Notes under the pieces: generated by a model
The model's database searches: none
What the model was told of the DNA's origin: nothing
Seen by the model: the letters and a program-made list of their open reading frames with translations, nothing else
Position numbers and translations under genes: made by a program
Shown: positions 12,668 through 25,350 of the stretch, piece by piece
How the letters are laid out: each line of letters starts with the position of its first letter
How positions within the stretch are numbered: position 1 is the first letter of the stretch
NCBI GenBank assembly: GCA_013397115.1
Contig: VWZW01001404.1
Span: forward strand, 434,001 to 498,000
DNA from: Edolisoma coerulescens
Lineage: Eukaryota > Chordata > Aves > Passeriformes > Campephagidae
DNA length: 64,000 nucleotides
Direction of reading: 5' to 3'

Positions 12668-12750
12668 TTCTTTGTACAACCATTGTGCCTTAGAGCTCTG
12701 GCCACGGAGCAGGCTCCATTGTACCAGGCACTATGGAAACACAAAGCAAA
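12668..12750 (-). mobile_element. MIR-type SINE (L2-like tail) fossil
   Basis: Read on the minus strand, the segment follows the 3' half of amniote MIR elements. A TTTGTGTTT-type start leads into a block like tagtgcctggtacaatgg, then a GGCCAGAGCTC..AAGGCAC block and a short run before an A/C-rich end. Several substitutions separate it from what I remember of the family consensus, as expected for an insertion predating birds. No box A or box B promoter is visible in this truncated piece. An old L2 tail would look similar. Confidence 0.5.
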
Positions 12751-15383
12751 TCATGTGCCTCTGACCCATGCAGCCAGATACAAGAGAAGAAACTAGAGGA
12801 GACGATTGCTGGATCAAAAGAAAACCTTCTCCTTTCACCCCTGCATATAGATCATTCAATTTACTTCGGAAGGGGGAGAATAAGGACAGTGTTGTTAAAC
12901 AAAAGTAGTCAAGGGTGGAAGCACATGAGTGTTTTGGGGAAAGAAAAGTAAGAGAACACAGGAGAAAAGCTGAAAAATGCGGGACAGAAATTTTCATGGT
13001 GGGTGATCTTCAAGGGCAAGAAGCACATAGAAGGACTTTGAAAAGACCATACAACATGTATGATGCACATTCCAAATGACAAATACTCATAATGGCCAGT
13101 TCTGTCTTGGGGTCAGGATTCATCTGACCAACTTAAACATCTAAAATCTGAGTTAGCTTCTTGTGAACCAACAAAGGGAGTTTCTGGGCTGTAATTCATC
13201 ACAAAAGTAAATGTCTAAAATAGCTAAGGTTGACTGAATCCTAAAAATGTGTCCACCTTTCCTTTTTGAAAGGAAAAAGCTCCTTTTTGACCGAAAATGA
13301 GCCTGACTACTTCAAATGTGGACTCTCTGAAAGCTTAAAGCTAAGCAAGAGGAACTCTGTAGGCATGTCCATCCTTGACAATAAACTGGCCTGAGCCCTA
13401 ATTTTGTCCTTTCTGCCTTTGTGAGCCAAGCAGCTGAAAGCCAGGGCCACTTGGGTGCTGGAGGCCTGTGGGAGCCCTCTGACACTCAGGTGTAAGAGCA
13501 ACTCAGGGCTCTGCCATGGTTTCCTCCTCCTCCATCAGGAAGGATGGCAATATTTTACTCTCAGAAACCAGGATAGGTCAAGGCCCATTAATCTTCTTTA
13601 CCCTGACTTAAATCTTATTGCTTTCTTCTACAACATTCTTTTGCTAATTCGGAGTTCTCTACCCTGACTCTTGTTTGGGAATACTATTTTTAATTTGATT
13701 GAGATTTCACACAGTGCTCCAAACATAACCTCCATAAACCTCTAGGTTTTCAGGAGCAGAGCTGTCCTGGTATTACAAGACACTGTCTGGTTTTTGTTAA
13801 CACCATTAGTACATAATATTTCTATGTGAATCCCACAGCTGTCAGGAGAAGGTGAAGACCTTGGAACGTCCTTCTCCTGACCACTTTGCTTCTTTGTTGC
13901 TAATACACTTTTTGCTCCTTAACACTAGTTTGCTTCTTCTATCAGTTTTCTAAACTTAAAATCAAGCAGATAGGCTACTCCTGGTCACTAGTGACTTCAG
14001 TGTTTGAAGAGTTTCTTTGCTTACACAGATTGGTTGAAGACTGATCTTTACAATGGCATAGATCTCCGGAATGGACTGAAGTGTTCTTTGTGGAAGGTGT
14101 TTGGCTCGTTGTCACAGAAGTAGGAACTGAAAAAAATCTTCAACTCCCACTTCCTTGTAGAATAGAAAGTAATTACTTTGGGTGTAGATGCTGCCCATGA
14201 CCCCTCCTTCGGGATGGTCTCCTGGTTTCCCTTGATGTTTTTCCTCTTTTTTTGACACTTGAAAAGGAGCATTACAGTCTACAGAGGTTCAAATATTTGC
14301 CTGAATCAAATTCTCCCATATTCAGCACCAAGAGAGCAAGACAACTTGTGAATGACACAAGAGGAGGTGGAAATGTGATTAAAAAAGGAAAGCAAACAGT
14401 ATCATAGTTGCCTGCTTTGTGACTTGCTGTATGCTGCTGTGTGCTGCTGAAAGAGACTGCTGAAGCTACAAGAAGATGAGAACATCTCTCACCTCTCACA
14501 GCCTTTTAGAACAACAACCTGGATGCAGATGCTTGCTCCACAAAGTCCTATCCCTCTTCCTCTGTCAGACAATGGCTTCATTTCTGTTCCTATGGCTGCC
14601 AAGCTGTGCTCTGTGTACCATCAGCAGGCCATGAGGTTGTGTTAACGATCAGCAGAAGTCTAGTGGAGTATAATAATCAGTCATTATGTCACCTTTGTGT
14701 TCAGTAAAAGCACAAACCAATAGGATATGTGGTGGCCAAAAGGAATGTCCAACAGTTGGCCAAAATACTTCCTGGTTCACCAGAAATGTTGAAGGTTGAA
14801 CAGTAGCTTTGTGGTTAAAAAAGTGAAAAATTCTGTTTCAAGCTTTACAACTGTTTTAAATTGTACGAGGTATGACGCCAAATCCTAAATTACAACTTAG
14901 CAAGTTTTCTGCCTGCATCTTTTTAGAACATTCTCTGCTTAGTTTCTCAGTGAAAATAAGGTTTCAAGGGTTTTCACTCCTCTTCGTCCTTCTGATCCAG
15001 CTGAAGTTTCATTTCTTCTGCCTGCCCCATAAAACTTACTGAAAACACTGAGGCTGTAGCATTGCCACTGATGACACAATGTAGCTTCTGAATACCTTTG
15101 ATCCAGCTGAAGACACCAGCATCCTGGATCCCACAGACAGTTCATAGTACTATAGTTATAAAAATACATTCTACTTGTGAACCTAGTATATTTAATGAAT
15201 ATAAATATTTCAAGACCATCAAGATGCAATATTGGCAATTTATGCCTATATGCTCACTGATTATTACAGTCACTCCTAAGAAAGCTTTTGAACAGCACCC
15301 TTACAAGTCTGACATAACTGTCTCTCAGGAGTAGTGAATGAAAAGAGTGCTGAAACACATAGAGCTGAACAACCCGCTTTTAC
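12751..15383. other. Unique non-coding sequence
   Basis: No repeat or exon recognised. A 14-bp string, tgatccagctgaag, occurs at about 14993 and again at about 15098. A frame at 14939-15238 (-) contains a GTAAGT donor-like site but no family resemblance. Frames at 13307-13501, 14048-14272 and 14272-14499 (-) look like chance. Confidence 0.5.
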
Positions 15384-16006
15384 AGAATCACAAAATCACA
15401 GAATCACAGAATAAGATGAGTTGGAAGGGACCTACAAGGATCATTGAGTCCAAGTCTTGGCCCTACATAGCACAGGACAGCCCTAGGAATCACACCATGT
15501 GCCCGAGAGCATTGTTCAAATCCTTCTTGAGCTCTGTCAGGCTGGTGCTGTGGCCACTTACCTGGGAAGCCTGTCCTAGTGCCCAACCACCCCCTGGGTG
15601 AAGAACCTTTTTCTAAAATCCAACATAAACCCCGCTTGACTCAACTTCAGGCAGTTCCCTCAGGTCCTGCCACTTGTCACCAGAGGGAAGAGATCAGTGT
15701 CTGCCCTTTCCTTTCCCCTCATGAGAAAGTTGTAGACTACAATGAGGTCTCCCCTCAGTCTCCTCTTCTCCAGGCTGAACAGACCAAGTGACCTCAGTCT
15801 CTCCTCCCACGGCTTCCCCTCAAGGTCCTAGTACATCTCTATGGCCCACCTTTGGATGCTCTCTAACAGTTTAATGTCTTTCTTATATTGTGTCACCCAA
15901 AACTGCCCCCAGCACTCGAGATGAGGCTGCCCCAGTGCAGAGCAGAGTGGGACAATCCCCTCCCTTGTCCAGCTGGCCATGCTGTGCCTGATGCCCCCCA
16001 GGACAG
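15384..16006 (-). mobile_element. CR1 LINE, 5'-truncated 3' end
   Basis: The plus strand starts with three AATCACAGA-type units, the reverse complement of the (ATTCTGTG)n tail that ends avian CR1, then the conserved GTTGGAAGGGACCT and TTGAGTCCAA stretches of the 3' UTR. Further on the minus strand encodes the end of the CR1 ORF2 protein: a frame at 15828-16028 contains QPHLECWGQFWVTQYKKDIK, the terminal reverse-transcriptase-domain motif of this family. The element stops at about 16006, a normal 5' truncation from incomplete reverse transcription. It cannot move on its own. Confidence 0.93.
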
Positions 16007-16633
16007 ATGGCTCTCTAGAGGAAGGCACAAGGTCAACTTTTCCAATTTCAGCTGCTTAAAATTAAGTGTCTTTCTCTATAGCGAGACCTTTAGGTAACTT
16101 AATTTTTACTGAGGTGAATCACATAAAGCACCCAAGATTAAAACCTAAAATAATCCTGTCTCAGGTCCTGAGGAGTGAAAATGCAGCAAGCAAGTTTACA
16201 TGAGGTGTTTAGTGTTCAGACCCATCAGCTGTCAATGCTGACTCAGTTCTCTGTCCTACAGTGAGCACCAAGCCTATCTGAACACACACATGAGTTGTGT
16301 GGGATTTCCACTTTATTGTCAGGAGTCCAAATTCTCCATCAGATATCCAAGTACCTCTTGATACACATAGTCGGTGACTGTCCTTCCTCATATATACCTC
16401 TTATAAAAACCCCAAAATAATGCAAAACATACAATTTCAACCTTTGGAGTCCTGAAATGGAAGACTCCCAAACTGTTGGACATTTTTATCATTACAAGTT
16501 CTTCATCAGTTACAGCACTTCTATTGGTCTCTGAGCTTAGACATCAAGTCGTGTCTTTTGCTATAAGAGCCAAAAGTTCAAATTATTTCAGAAAATCAAA
16601 GACCATATAAGGATGAGGACATGGAAGTGTTAA

Positions 16634-16695
16634 GTTAATGGCTGGACACAATGATTTTAGAGGTCTTTTCCAACATAAATAATTCTATGATTGTA
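16634..16695 (+). mobile_element. CR1 LINE, short 3' terminal fragment
   Basis: About 60 bases matching the very end of CR1: a GGCTGGAC..AATGATT stretch, an AGAGGTCTTTTCCAAC-like stretch and an ATTCTATGATT tail. Confidence 0.75.
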
Positions 16696-19600
16696 TAAGG
16701 CTCTCCTGAAAGAGGAAAATTCACACCTTAGACAAGAGGGCTTGACTTGCTCCTTGTGCAGGCAATGCTTCTGACCCAATACACAGTATATCAGAAATCT
16801 CCATTGGAGTAAATTGACTTGATCCCATTCAGTGAACACAGTGATAAAATGTAGGAATGATTTCTTCCCATTTGACTGCTTCCTAGTGTTTTGTGAAATA
16901 AACCAAATATATATGTTCCAGAATCAAAGCCCAATTTAAAAAAAAAATCCTGCAAATTAAAGAGCCTTTCAGAATTACAGCACAATATTAATTATCTCAG
17001 GCTATATCTAATGTTGGGATGTGCCTTTATATGGAATATGAGATACCTTATGACATTCTGGATGCTTTGATTGCATTTTATGACTAAAGTAACTTCATTG
17101 GTTTTAATGTTAAAATCAGCTTCACTTAAGTTGCCTGAAGGAAGCATTTAATTCCTTTTGCTTTAAGAAAGTAAACTGCCAAATCACTATTTAGGTTACA
17201 AAGTGTAGAGGGAAATCTGTCCAAGAAATAAAAACTGCAGTTGTCACAGAGAATGATCAGTTAATAAGGGGCTGTCCACAAAACATATGCAGCAATTTGA
17301 GTTGTCTTCAAAAGTCAAGAGAATGCTGTGCAATTCATGAATTTAGTATGAATACTGAAATATTTGTCATTTCTCTTGAAAAAGTAGCTCCTGAAGTGGC
17401 ATTGCTTGAGTGGAAATCTCAATGTCTCATAAAAAAACAGCAGCTTTCTAGCCCTCGCATTTGTGGCAAAAGTTTAATCGCACCACAGAAACACAAATCA
17501 GAAAATAATTTTTAAAAAACCTCATAATTTTTAAGTGCTTAAGGTTGATAATATTTCATGATCCCAGCCTCTGATAACATTTTTTACCTGGAAAATACTG
17601 TGGAAGTCCCTTACAAAAATGTAGCAAAATGCACAATCTCATTATAAATAGTCTGTTAGGCACGTTTGTGAAAGAAGGATCACCTACTCAATAGGCACAA
17701 CATAGAGGAAGGTGATGCTGCTCCACAGCCCACTGGCTTTCCAGAAGAAAGCTTCCGCTATGCTATATAAGCGACAGAGAAGACAAAGCTGCTTAAATAC
17801 TTTGCCTCCATCCCTCAGTTTATTATTTGTCTGTTCAGTGGCTCATGAAACCCATGTGTTTCAGGAGTAACTGGAGAAGGTAATGCATGCTCAAAACATC
17901 CAGTTCTGGCAAACTTTTTTCAATGAAAAAATAGTATCAGGAAATGTGGAAGCTTCCTTTACATCTGCCTTAGGGCCTAGAGATCCTGATCACTCACCTT
18001 TTGTTATTCATCTCTTTATTTTTTTGTTCATTCTTCCTTCCTTGTCCAGATCTTGTCCTCTTCTTCCTCACTTACCTTTGCTTTCCATTCTTATCTTTTC
18101 ATAGAGAGCAATTCTCAAGTCCTTTGGTGAATTCTTTTGAAATCCTCCACCCCAACAGCAACTCCTCTCTTCCTGCTAGCTGCCTCCAGGGGCTGGCAGC
18201 AGAGCAACCTAGATGAAACAATTGCTTTCAGATATGCTCTTTTGGATTCTTTCATGCAGGAAGGGAATTCCAATAGCCACTGTGGAAAGTCCATGGGCCT
18301 TTCCAATTCCCAATGAAGAGACTTCTAAGCCTAATCCACCAGAAATCCTTAGCAGCTGCTGGACCACAAAGGTCTGGCTGCTCTACAGACCACATATGGT
18401 AGTGGATGCTTCAATAATGAGTGAGAGATCTCTTGTCCACATCAACTGTACAAAACTTAATTATATACCTTGCCTCTTTCCCATAAATAGGTCAGCTACA
18501 TGGAAGATAAAATAATATCCCTGCAAAAAGGATGGCAGAAGAGTATTTGGTCATTGCATATACTACTCGAAACAAGGATAAAAATTCAGTTTCTAATCAA
18601 CAGTTTTTTTCTAATATCTCCTCCTCTGTTGAATAATGACAGGCAAAGGTGTATCTTTCCACCACTGTTCTTTTTTTTTGTGCAGCTTTCTCTGGTAATA
18701 CATATTTTTGTGTTGTTCAAACAGAAAACATATTTTGCTGTTTCTTGAAAAGTCATACAATTTACTCTGGGAATTTCTGCCTATCCTGATTTCTGTTCCA
18801 GAATCATTCAAATTGAGAGAGCTGAGTACTTTCCTTTGTATAAATGTATATGAAGCTAAACTGGGGTATTGTGAAAAACAGTTCACAAAGCCAGTAGAAA
18901 GCTATATATAAAATGATATTCTCATTTCAGATGAAGCCTGAGACAAAAAGGATATAGGTAAACACAGCTGCAACATTTTTAGGCATATAATCAAAGGCAC
19001 AAAAAAATATTGGGAAACTATGTTAATTATTGTAATTAAAATGTGAACAGTATTGATGGAAAATATCTTTAAAGCATATAAAATCAAAACAAATCTTTTA
19101 ACATATGGGAATTTATTCTAGAGGAAAGATATGCCAGAACAAAAGTACTAGTTACCTATTTGCTTCTTACCACTAGTAGAAGTTGAAACTCAAGAGAGAA
19201 GCAAGAAATAGAGGAAATGCTCCTCAGTTCTGGTTCACTGAATCCTCTACTTTATGAAGAAATGGGAAACTAGCATCAAAACAATAACTGAAGGGGTTTT
19301 TTAAAATGTTCTGTGTTAAGACACTTGCCTCTCCATCTGCAGCTCCAATGTCATTCCCTTCTTATATCGTGTTTCTCTATCATTTTCTTTCCTTCCTTCT
19401 TTCTAAGTCTTTTGATTCTGATCTTTTCCTTTTTCCCTGTAGATATTTTCCCTTTGTCTCTCTGTGAATGTCACAGCAAGTGAGTACATACTCAGCTTTC
19501 AGCTGGACTTGCTTCCACTGGGTTTAAGCACAAGTTTAAAATGGAATTGATCTGTGGAAGAACCTTAAGCTCTCTATGCAGTCTGTGGAGATTGGCAAGC

Positions 19601-22084
19601 TCTCACCAGATGGAGTCACATTCCAAGTAGAAGCCAGACTAGACAGTTTGGTGTTCCAAAAGATGCCATGACTGTGCAGGCAGCCTGAGACAGCTAGGCA
19701 CCTGAAGGAGGTCTCTATCAACTCTTTGTCATTCCATGGAAGACATCCGAGGCCCCACAGAAGAGCTTTCCACTGCTTTGCCTTTCGTAGGTTCATGCTT
19801 TTTTTAAATAGATCTCACCAACAGTTTGCTCTCCAAGGCTCTTCTATTCAACAGAATCCCAACAACAATCTTCTATTTAACACTCATAACAACAGACGAG
19901 GAATAGTTTTGAAACCTAAAGTGTTAGGTGGCATATACCCACCCAAAGGTGGCACATACCCACCCAAAGGACTAAAATGACTATATACTACTCTACTGTC
20001 TACCCCTTGCCATGGCTCCAGTCATACTGGAATAAATCCAGCTACAGACCTGCTAAATCCCCTTTCAAAGTGGGAAATGCAGTGGCCTTGACACCACCAT
20101 TACCAGTGGCTTGCCAGTACAGCTGGATGCAGACCACGTTCTGCACTTCAGCACAGCCCTGGTCCTGCTCCATGTGCTCAGAGGGAATCTCTGTTCCTCA
20201 TATGGACCACCTTCCAGTCTGTACAAGCTGTGAGGCACCAGTGGTGCTGAGTGTAGTGACTTACCTGCTCTAGAAAGTCAGTGAAGTCCTAAAGCAGAAT
20301 GTGAAGAGGCACTGATAGCTCCACAAATCAAAATAGCTACCTGGCAATTGTTTGAAGAGATGGGCTTTTTCTGGCTTTCCATTCAGAAACTATTTTTCTC
20401 AATTTATCATTTGGAGGGAGAGCTGACATCTTCCTTCCACAGAGAAACATTTAATTTTAAGATAATTTGCACATAATACTTTGCTTTTGCATTGCTTCAA
20501 ACAGAATGATTTCCCATTAAGATAAAGCAAGGATGAGCAGACTGTGGCCACTGAACAGAGTGTTCTGGCAGAGCAGAGCAGCAGTATAATGACATTAAGA
20601 GTTAGTTTTTTAAAACATTTAAAAAATAAATTAAATTACAAAATGAAATTTAAAAAAAAAAAAGACCAAAATTATCTGTCCAATACAGAGTCACTTGGAG
20701 GTCCTTCACAAATGCAGAACAATTGGCTTCACCCACAGGCCTTAACTGCTCCAGCTGGTCATTACCTGACCACTAAAGCCCTTTGGATGAGCCAGTAATG
20801 TTTAAATAATCCACAGCCAGACATTGTCTTACACCTTCCTTGGTGGACTGCACTGCTAATGCCTGGTACAATTAATTAACATTGGGACCAAAACCAGAGT
20901 CTCCAGCTTCCAAAACAAATGCTCAGTCATGTAGCCAAAAGCACAGCTCCAATGGCATAAGCCAATTTACTCCCTGTTTTATTAAACTTCCACAGTGTTT
21001 AGAATCACTAAGTCACAGTAGGTCTGGCACTTCATGTTATGAACCTTGGTGAGCATTTCCTTACCCACCCAAACAGAAATGTAAGCTTCTATTGCTAATT
21101 CTGCTGTCTGAGGCATTTCTGTTTTACTGCAAATCATATGTAATGATGTGAAATTTGGCAACACACGTAACATACATGCCTGAGCCCAATTAAGACGTGA
21201 GTCTGCCTGCATATGTAGATGCGTCTGCTCCCCTTCTAAAAGTTTGAGCATTATTTTGTGGTTTGTGTGTTTCTCATGTCCCTGCCTGTGATCACTCCTA
21301 ATGCGCAGGCGGCTATAGAGAACTTTCCCTTGTAGCCACAATTCACCCTCATTTACTTGCAGTTATCTGAAAGTTAAGTTTCAAACATGAGCGGATTTTC
21401 TGGTTTTCCTGTATATTCAGCAGACTGATGTAGACACCTCTAGGAGGCAATTTGTCCTGCCAAAACTTAATTGTCAAAGAGGGTCATATACCCTGAGGTG
21501 GCTTATCTCTCTCTGCTGAACATTGATTCAGTCTAAGCACTGCCTTACAAATAAACAGACTTTTCAGATAGCGTGAATCACCTGGGAGGCATCCCGTCCC
21601 TGCATGCTATTGACTTGCAAATAACAGCTCAGTTTTGCAATTTCAGATTAATTTTCTGTCTGTAAATATGGAGAGATTGAAGAAACTATGAAACCCTACA
21701 TTTCATGATGTAATTTCAAATATGTTCAAACACCGTATACAATTTAAGGAGAACAGCTATGGGTAAATTCTGCAGATCAGCAGAAACGTACTGTTTTTTA
21801 CTTTTCTGTGGATGTTCTTTACAGAAATAAGTTTTGTTGAAATATTTGTTGGACTCCACACAGCCAGAGGTAAGACCTGCTTGTTGGCCTCTCTTAGCCC
21901 TACTCACTCCCTCGATGGGAAGAAGTAATTGCTCCCTAGCCTCCATTGAGACTTTTGTTCTTTATTCTTCTACTTTCTCCCAAGATGCAAGAGCAAAGAG
22001 CATTTTTTAAGGAACCTATAAGCATAAGTTCCTTATAACTTTAAGGATCTTAAAAGTGCAAATTGATCAAACTTGGAGCCTTAG
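16696..22084. other. Unique AT-rich non-coding sequence
   Basis: No transposon or exon recognised. Contents include a TATA-like CTATATAAG near 17764, a pyrimidine-rich patch at 18000-18110, a poly(A) run at 20651-20663 and a 21-bp tandem pair at 19927-19968. The longest frame is 119 codons at 20982-21341 (-). It has no hydrophobic core or motif I recognise and overlaps no splice-like boundaries. Confidence 0.5.
19927..19968. repeat. Two-copy 21-bp tandem repeat
   Basis: Two adjacent 21-bp units (ggtggcatatacccacccaa and one more a) differ at a single base, with c for t at the eighth position. Confidence 0.85.
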
Positions 22085-22246
22085 AACTGGCTCCCCAGGG
22101 AAGTGGTGGAGTCACTAACCTTGGAAGTGTTCAAAAAATGGGTAGATGTGGTACTTCATGAGGTGGTTTAGTGACCATGGTGGTCAAAGGTTGGAACTGA
22201 TGATGTGGGAGGCCTTTCCCAACCTTAACAATTCCATGATTCCATG
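22085..22246 (+). mobile_element. CR1 LINE 3' fragment
   Basis: The segment begins with ctccccagggaagtggtgga, part of the conserved CR1 3' region, and carries the TTGGAACTGATGAT and CCTTTCCCAACCTTAAC blocks of the 3' UTR. It ends in two ATTCCATG units, a mutated ATTCTATG tail. Only about 160 bases remain. Confidence 0.9.
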
Positions 22247-23879
22247 AGAAGAGTGTTTGTTGCAAGGTGAGAACTCAACATTATGACTGGAATTAATTAG
22301 ATTTCGACACCAACCTAGTCACATTAAGCTCCCTTTGTATCCCCTTAGTAGAGAAAAATGGGCTCTTTCATAATGTGATTGATCTGATGTCCTTTAGACT
22401 GAGATGAAACCTTGGCCTTTGTAGCTGCCAATTTCTCTCTTTTGATGACAAGGAAGCTTATGGTGGCTAAATCAGCAATCTTAAACACAGATAAGAACAT
22501 TTCATCCAATGATCTGGTGATCGTGGGAAAAGATCAATGTGTCTCATATTTAATCACTTCCTAAAGAAATTCAGGCAAGTGAAAATAGTAGCCACACAAA
22601 GGATTTTCTCAAATACTGTGATTTAAGTTGCTGCTATTCCTAACCAGACATTCATCTCACCAGACCTGACTATTTACTTTAGGGTGAGCTGAATGGTGTT
22701 CTGCACTTCATGGACTAAATTGCAATTTAGGCTGCATTGCCCATTGACCAAATCCAACCTGTTATCTGTTATTGCCTAATATAATTTTGTATCCGTTTAT
22801 TTGTATCACGAACATTGCAAGATGTAGTTTTCTGTTTCTAATACACAGATAAACACAAGAACAAATTTTTCACCAAGAATGAGCTGGTTCTCCAAATGTT
22901 TTAAGTGATTAAAAAATCATCCTACCCTCCTAATGCACTAGCCCTTTAAAGAGTTCTTTCTAGACTTGCAGAGTAAAAATACGACTCTTAGTTCCCATGT
23001 ATTTAGAATTTTACAGGTTATTGAAATAGCATATGCTGGAAATAATTGCGGTCAGCTGGCTTAGTGCAATAATTTTATTTTAGTTCTTTTCTAGCCTGTA
23101 CTTGTTTTTAAAGCATCTTGTTGTTTTAACATCTGTCGCTTTTGAGATATAATTATCACTTCAGATTCCTTTTTCATTTCAAAATAATCTTGAGCAACAG
23201 AGGTTATTTGTTTGTCCTCTTTTTCATTCATAGATGTAGGTGATTTATAGTAAACCAAACTCTTCTTCACTATCTATCCTCACCTAAGCCAGATCTTCTG
23301 GTTGCCCCATTCTGACAGAACAGCAAGATCTGAGTCTTTGTTTCTGCTGTAAAACTTTCCAGGTGCACTGTCCTGACTTATTCATAAGACTTGGCTTTCT
23401 CTTTTAAGTATTTCTACCACACCATCTTTGGCAGCATTTACATATGGTATTGAATGTTTCTTTATAATGGTAATACTCACCAAAAAAAAAAAAGGATATT
23501 AAAATCTTCCTAGTAGAAGACAACTTTACTAATTGAAGTTGCCTGTTGTTCTACACTGGCAAACTTGTTTTATGATAATAAAATCACTTTCTAACAGGAC
23601 ATGTTTCAAAGATTTCACTGGCACCTCTAATGCATATTTATTGCAAATTTTCCCATTATTAAAACTGCTTTGATATTATTCCTGAAAGTTGTGTTGGGTA
23701 CCTGTGGAAAGCAAGGGAGAGAGTAAGAGAGGAGAGGGAGAGAGTTGTATGGATTTCTAGCTAGCATCTACCCTAGAGTCCATAAAACATCTACCAGTGT
23801 CCAGATTTCCTGAGAACATGAGACACTCTTGTAGTGAGCAGAGGCGGTTTGGCTCATCGTGCTTCATTCCCTTTTCCAT
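22247..23879. other. Unique AT-rich non-coding sequence
   Basis: Nothing recognised apart from a poly(A) run at about 23481-23493 and a short GA-rich patch near 23711-23745. No long open frame lies in this interval. Confidence 0.5.
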
Positions 23880-24120
23880 CTACACCATGATGTCTTCTAA
23901 TTGATTCTTTAATGACCTCCGTGTTTTTGCCTTAACTATCTTGCCTAGTAAGCCATTCCACACATTTATGATTCGCTGCTTGAAAAAAATGCTTCCTGAC
24001 ATCTGTTCTGAATTTGTTTTTCTTTAATTTTCATTTATGCCCTCTCGTTCTATCATCTGTGTTGGGCTGAAAATAGGAACCCATGTTGACATTTTCTGAA
24101 CTGTTTAAATTTTATGTTCT
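23880..24120 (-). mobile_element. Ancient CR1/L3-like LINE fossil
   Basis: On the plus strand the stretches agccattccacacatttatg, gcttcctgacatctgttctg, ccctcgttctatcatctg and gggctgaaaatagg occur in the order expected for the reverse complement of the 3' region of the old amniote CR1/L3 group. It is far more diverged than the other CR1 copies here and has lost its tail. It predates the avian CR1 families nearby. The ends are approximate. Confidence 0.65.
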
Positions 24121-25314
24121 TTAATTAAAAAACTCCTTCTCAACTAGACAGAAGTCTAACCTGATGGTGGAGAAGATAGTACTGTATTTAAAATAAAATA
24201 TTACTTTTATAAATATAAAAACTCATTGATATGTATATTTAGTGTTCCAGACTTCAACTCATCAATCCCTCCTAAAGAGAAAATTCCAACATTCGCTAAG
24301 GTTCTCTCACAAATATAGAGGGCAGGGAATGCAATGAAAACACTAAAAAGGGCCAGAGCCTAAGGGGATCTTTTCTGGTTTTGTCTAAGACATTCTTTAT
24401 TTTATGATTTTATTCTTCTTTAGATGTCCTAATTATATGCACGCCAATGGAACTGAAGTTTTCTCTTAGTCAGATTTTCACATTAAATAACCAATTTTCA
24501 AAAATGCTAAACATTGTACCTTTTCAAAAATAGATTTTTTTTCAAAGATAGCTCAATTTGGACTGCCACAGATTGAAATATCCTCCCGTTTCCTCTTAAA
24601 AGATGGAAATAGCTGAGAGGTGTCAGTAATTTTAATCAATACGGCTTTGTCACTGTAAATGCTCTGATCCAAGCTCAAATCTTGACACTATATGCTTCTC
24701 CAATTGGTCAATGCTGTGAATTTATTTAAAATCATGTTTTTCAGTGTTTTTGCTTCCTTCTGTTAGGCCCTCCTCTAGTTTTTCACTCATTATTTTTCTC
24801 CTCCCCTTTTGCAAAACAATGACTAAAGTGTCAAGATGACCCTAATGCTCTAAAGTTTCAGTCACCACAGTCAAAAAACAGTAGTAGAGCTAAACGTGAT
24901 TTTAGTTTCAACCATTTTATGTGACTAATGAACAAATTTCTTTTTAGTGCTTCTGCTTGACATGCTCAGGCAAACCTTTCCTGCCAAAGGTTCTGAGGAG
25001 CATTGCCTATTCTAGCCTGGTATGCAAGCAGCCTCCTTGGGAAGAACCATAACAATAACCTAAACTACAGTCGTGAAAAAATGTAGATGATCATAGTCCT
25101 TCCCTGGGACAGAGTGGAATTTTGATGCTTCTGAATGCTATTAAGAGGCAATGCACCACTAGGTAGATTTTATAGCAATAATCTCACTTGTTAAAAGCAC
25201 AGCTATTCTTATTAGCACATTGAATACAGAAAGATGAGAGCAAAAATAGGTGAAGATTGCAAAGCTTCAAAATATTGAATGAGAAACTTTACCATTCTGA
25301 GTAATTTTAAATGC

Positions 25315-25350
25315 AATTTTAGATCCCATGCCAATTTTAGATCCCATGCA
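25315..25350. repeat. Two-copy 18-bp tandem repeat
   Basis: Two adjacent units of aattttagatcccatgcc, the second differing only at its last base. Confidence 0.85.

Noticed and set aside
12402..12764. 120-codon plus-strand frame
   Set aside because: It starts inside the solo LTR end and runs antisense through the MIR-type fossil; Phe/Leu/Ser-rich composition follows the pyrimidine-rich strand.
20982..21341. 119-codon minus-strand frame
   Set aside because: No motif, signal, splice boundary or family resemblance.
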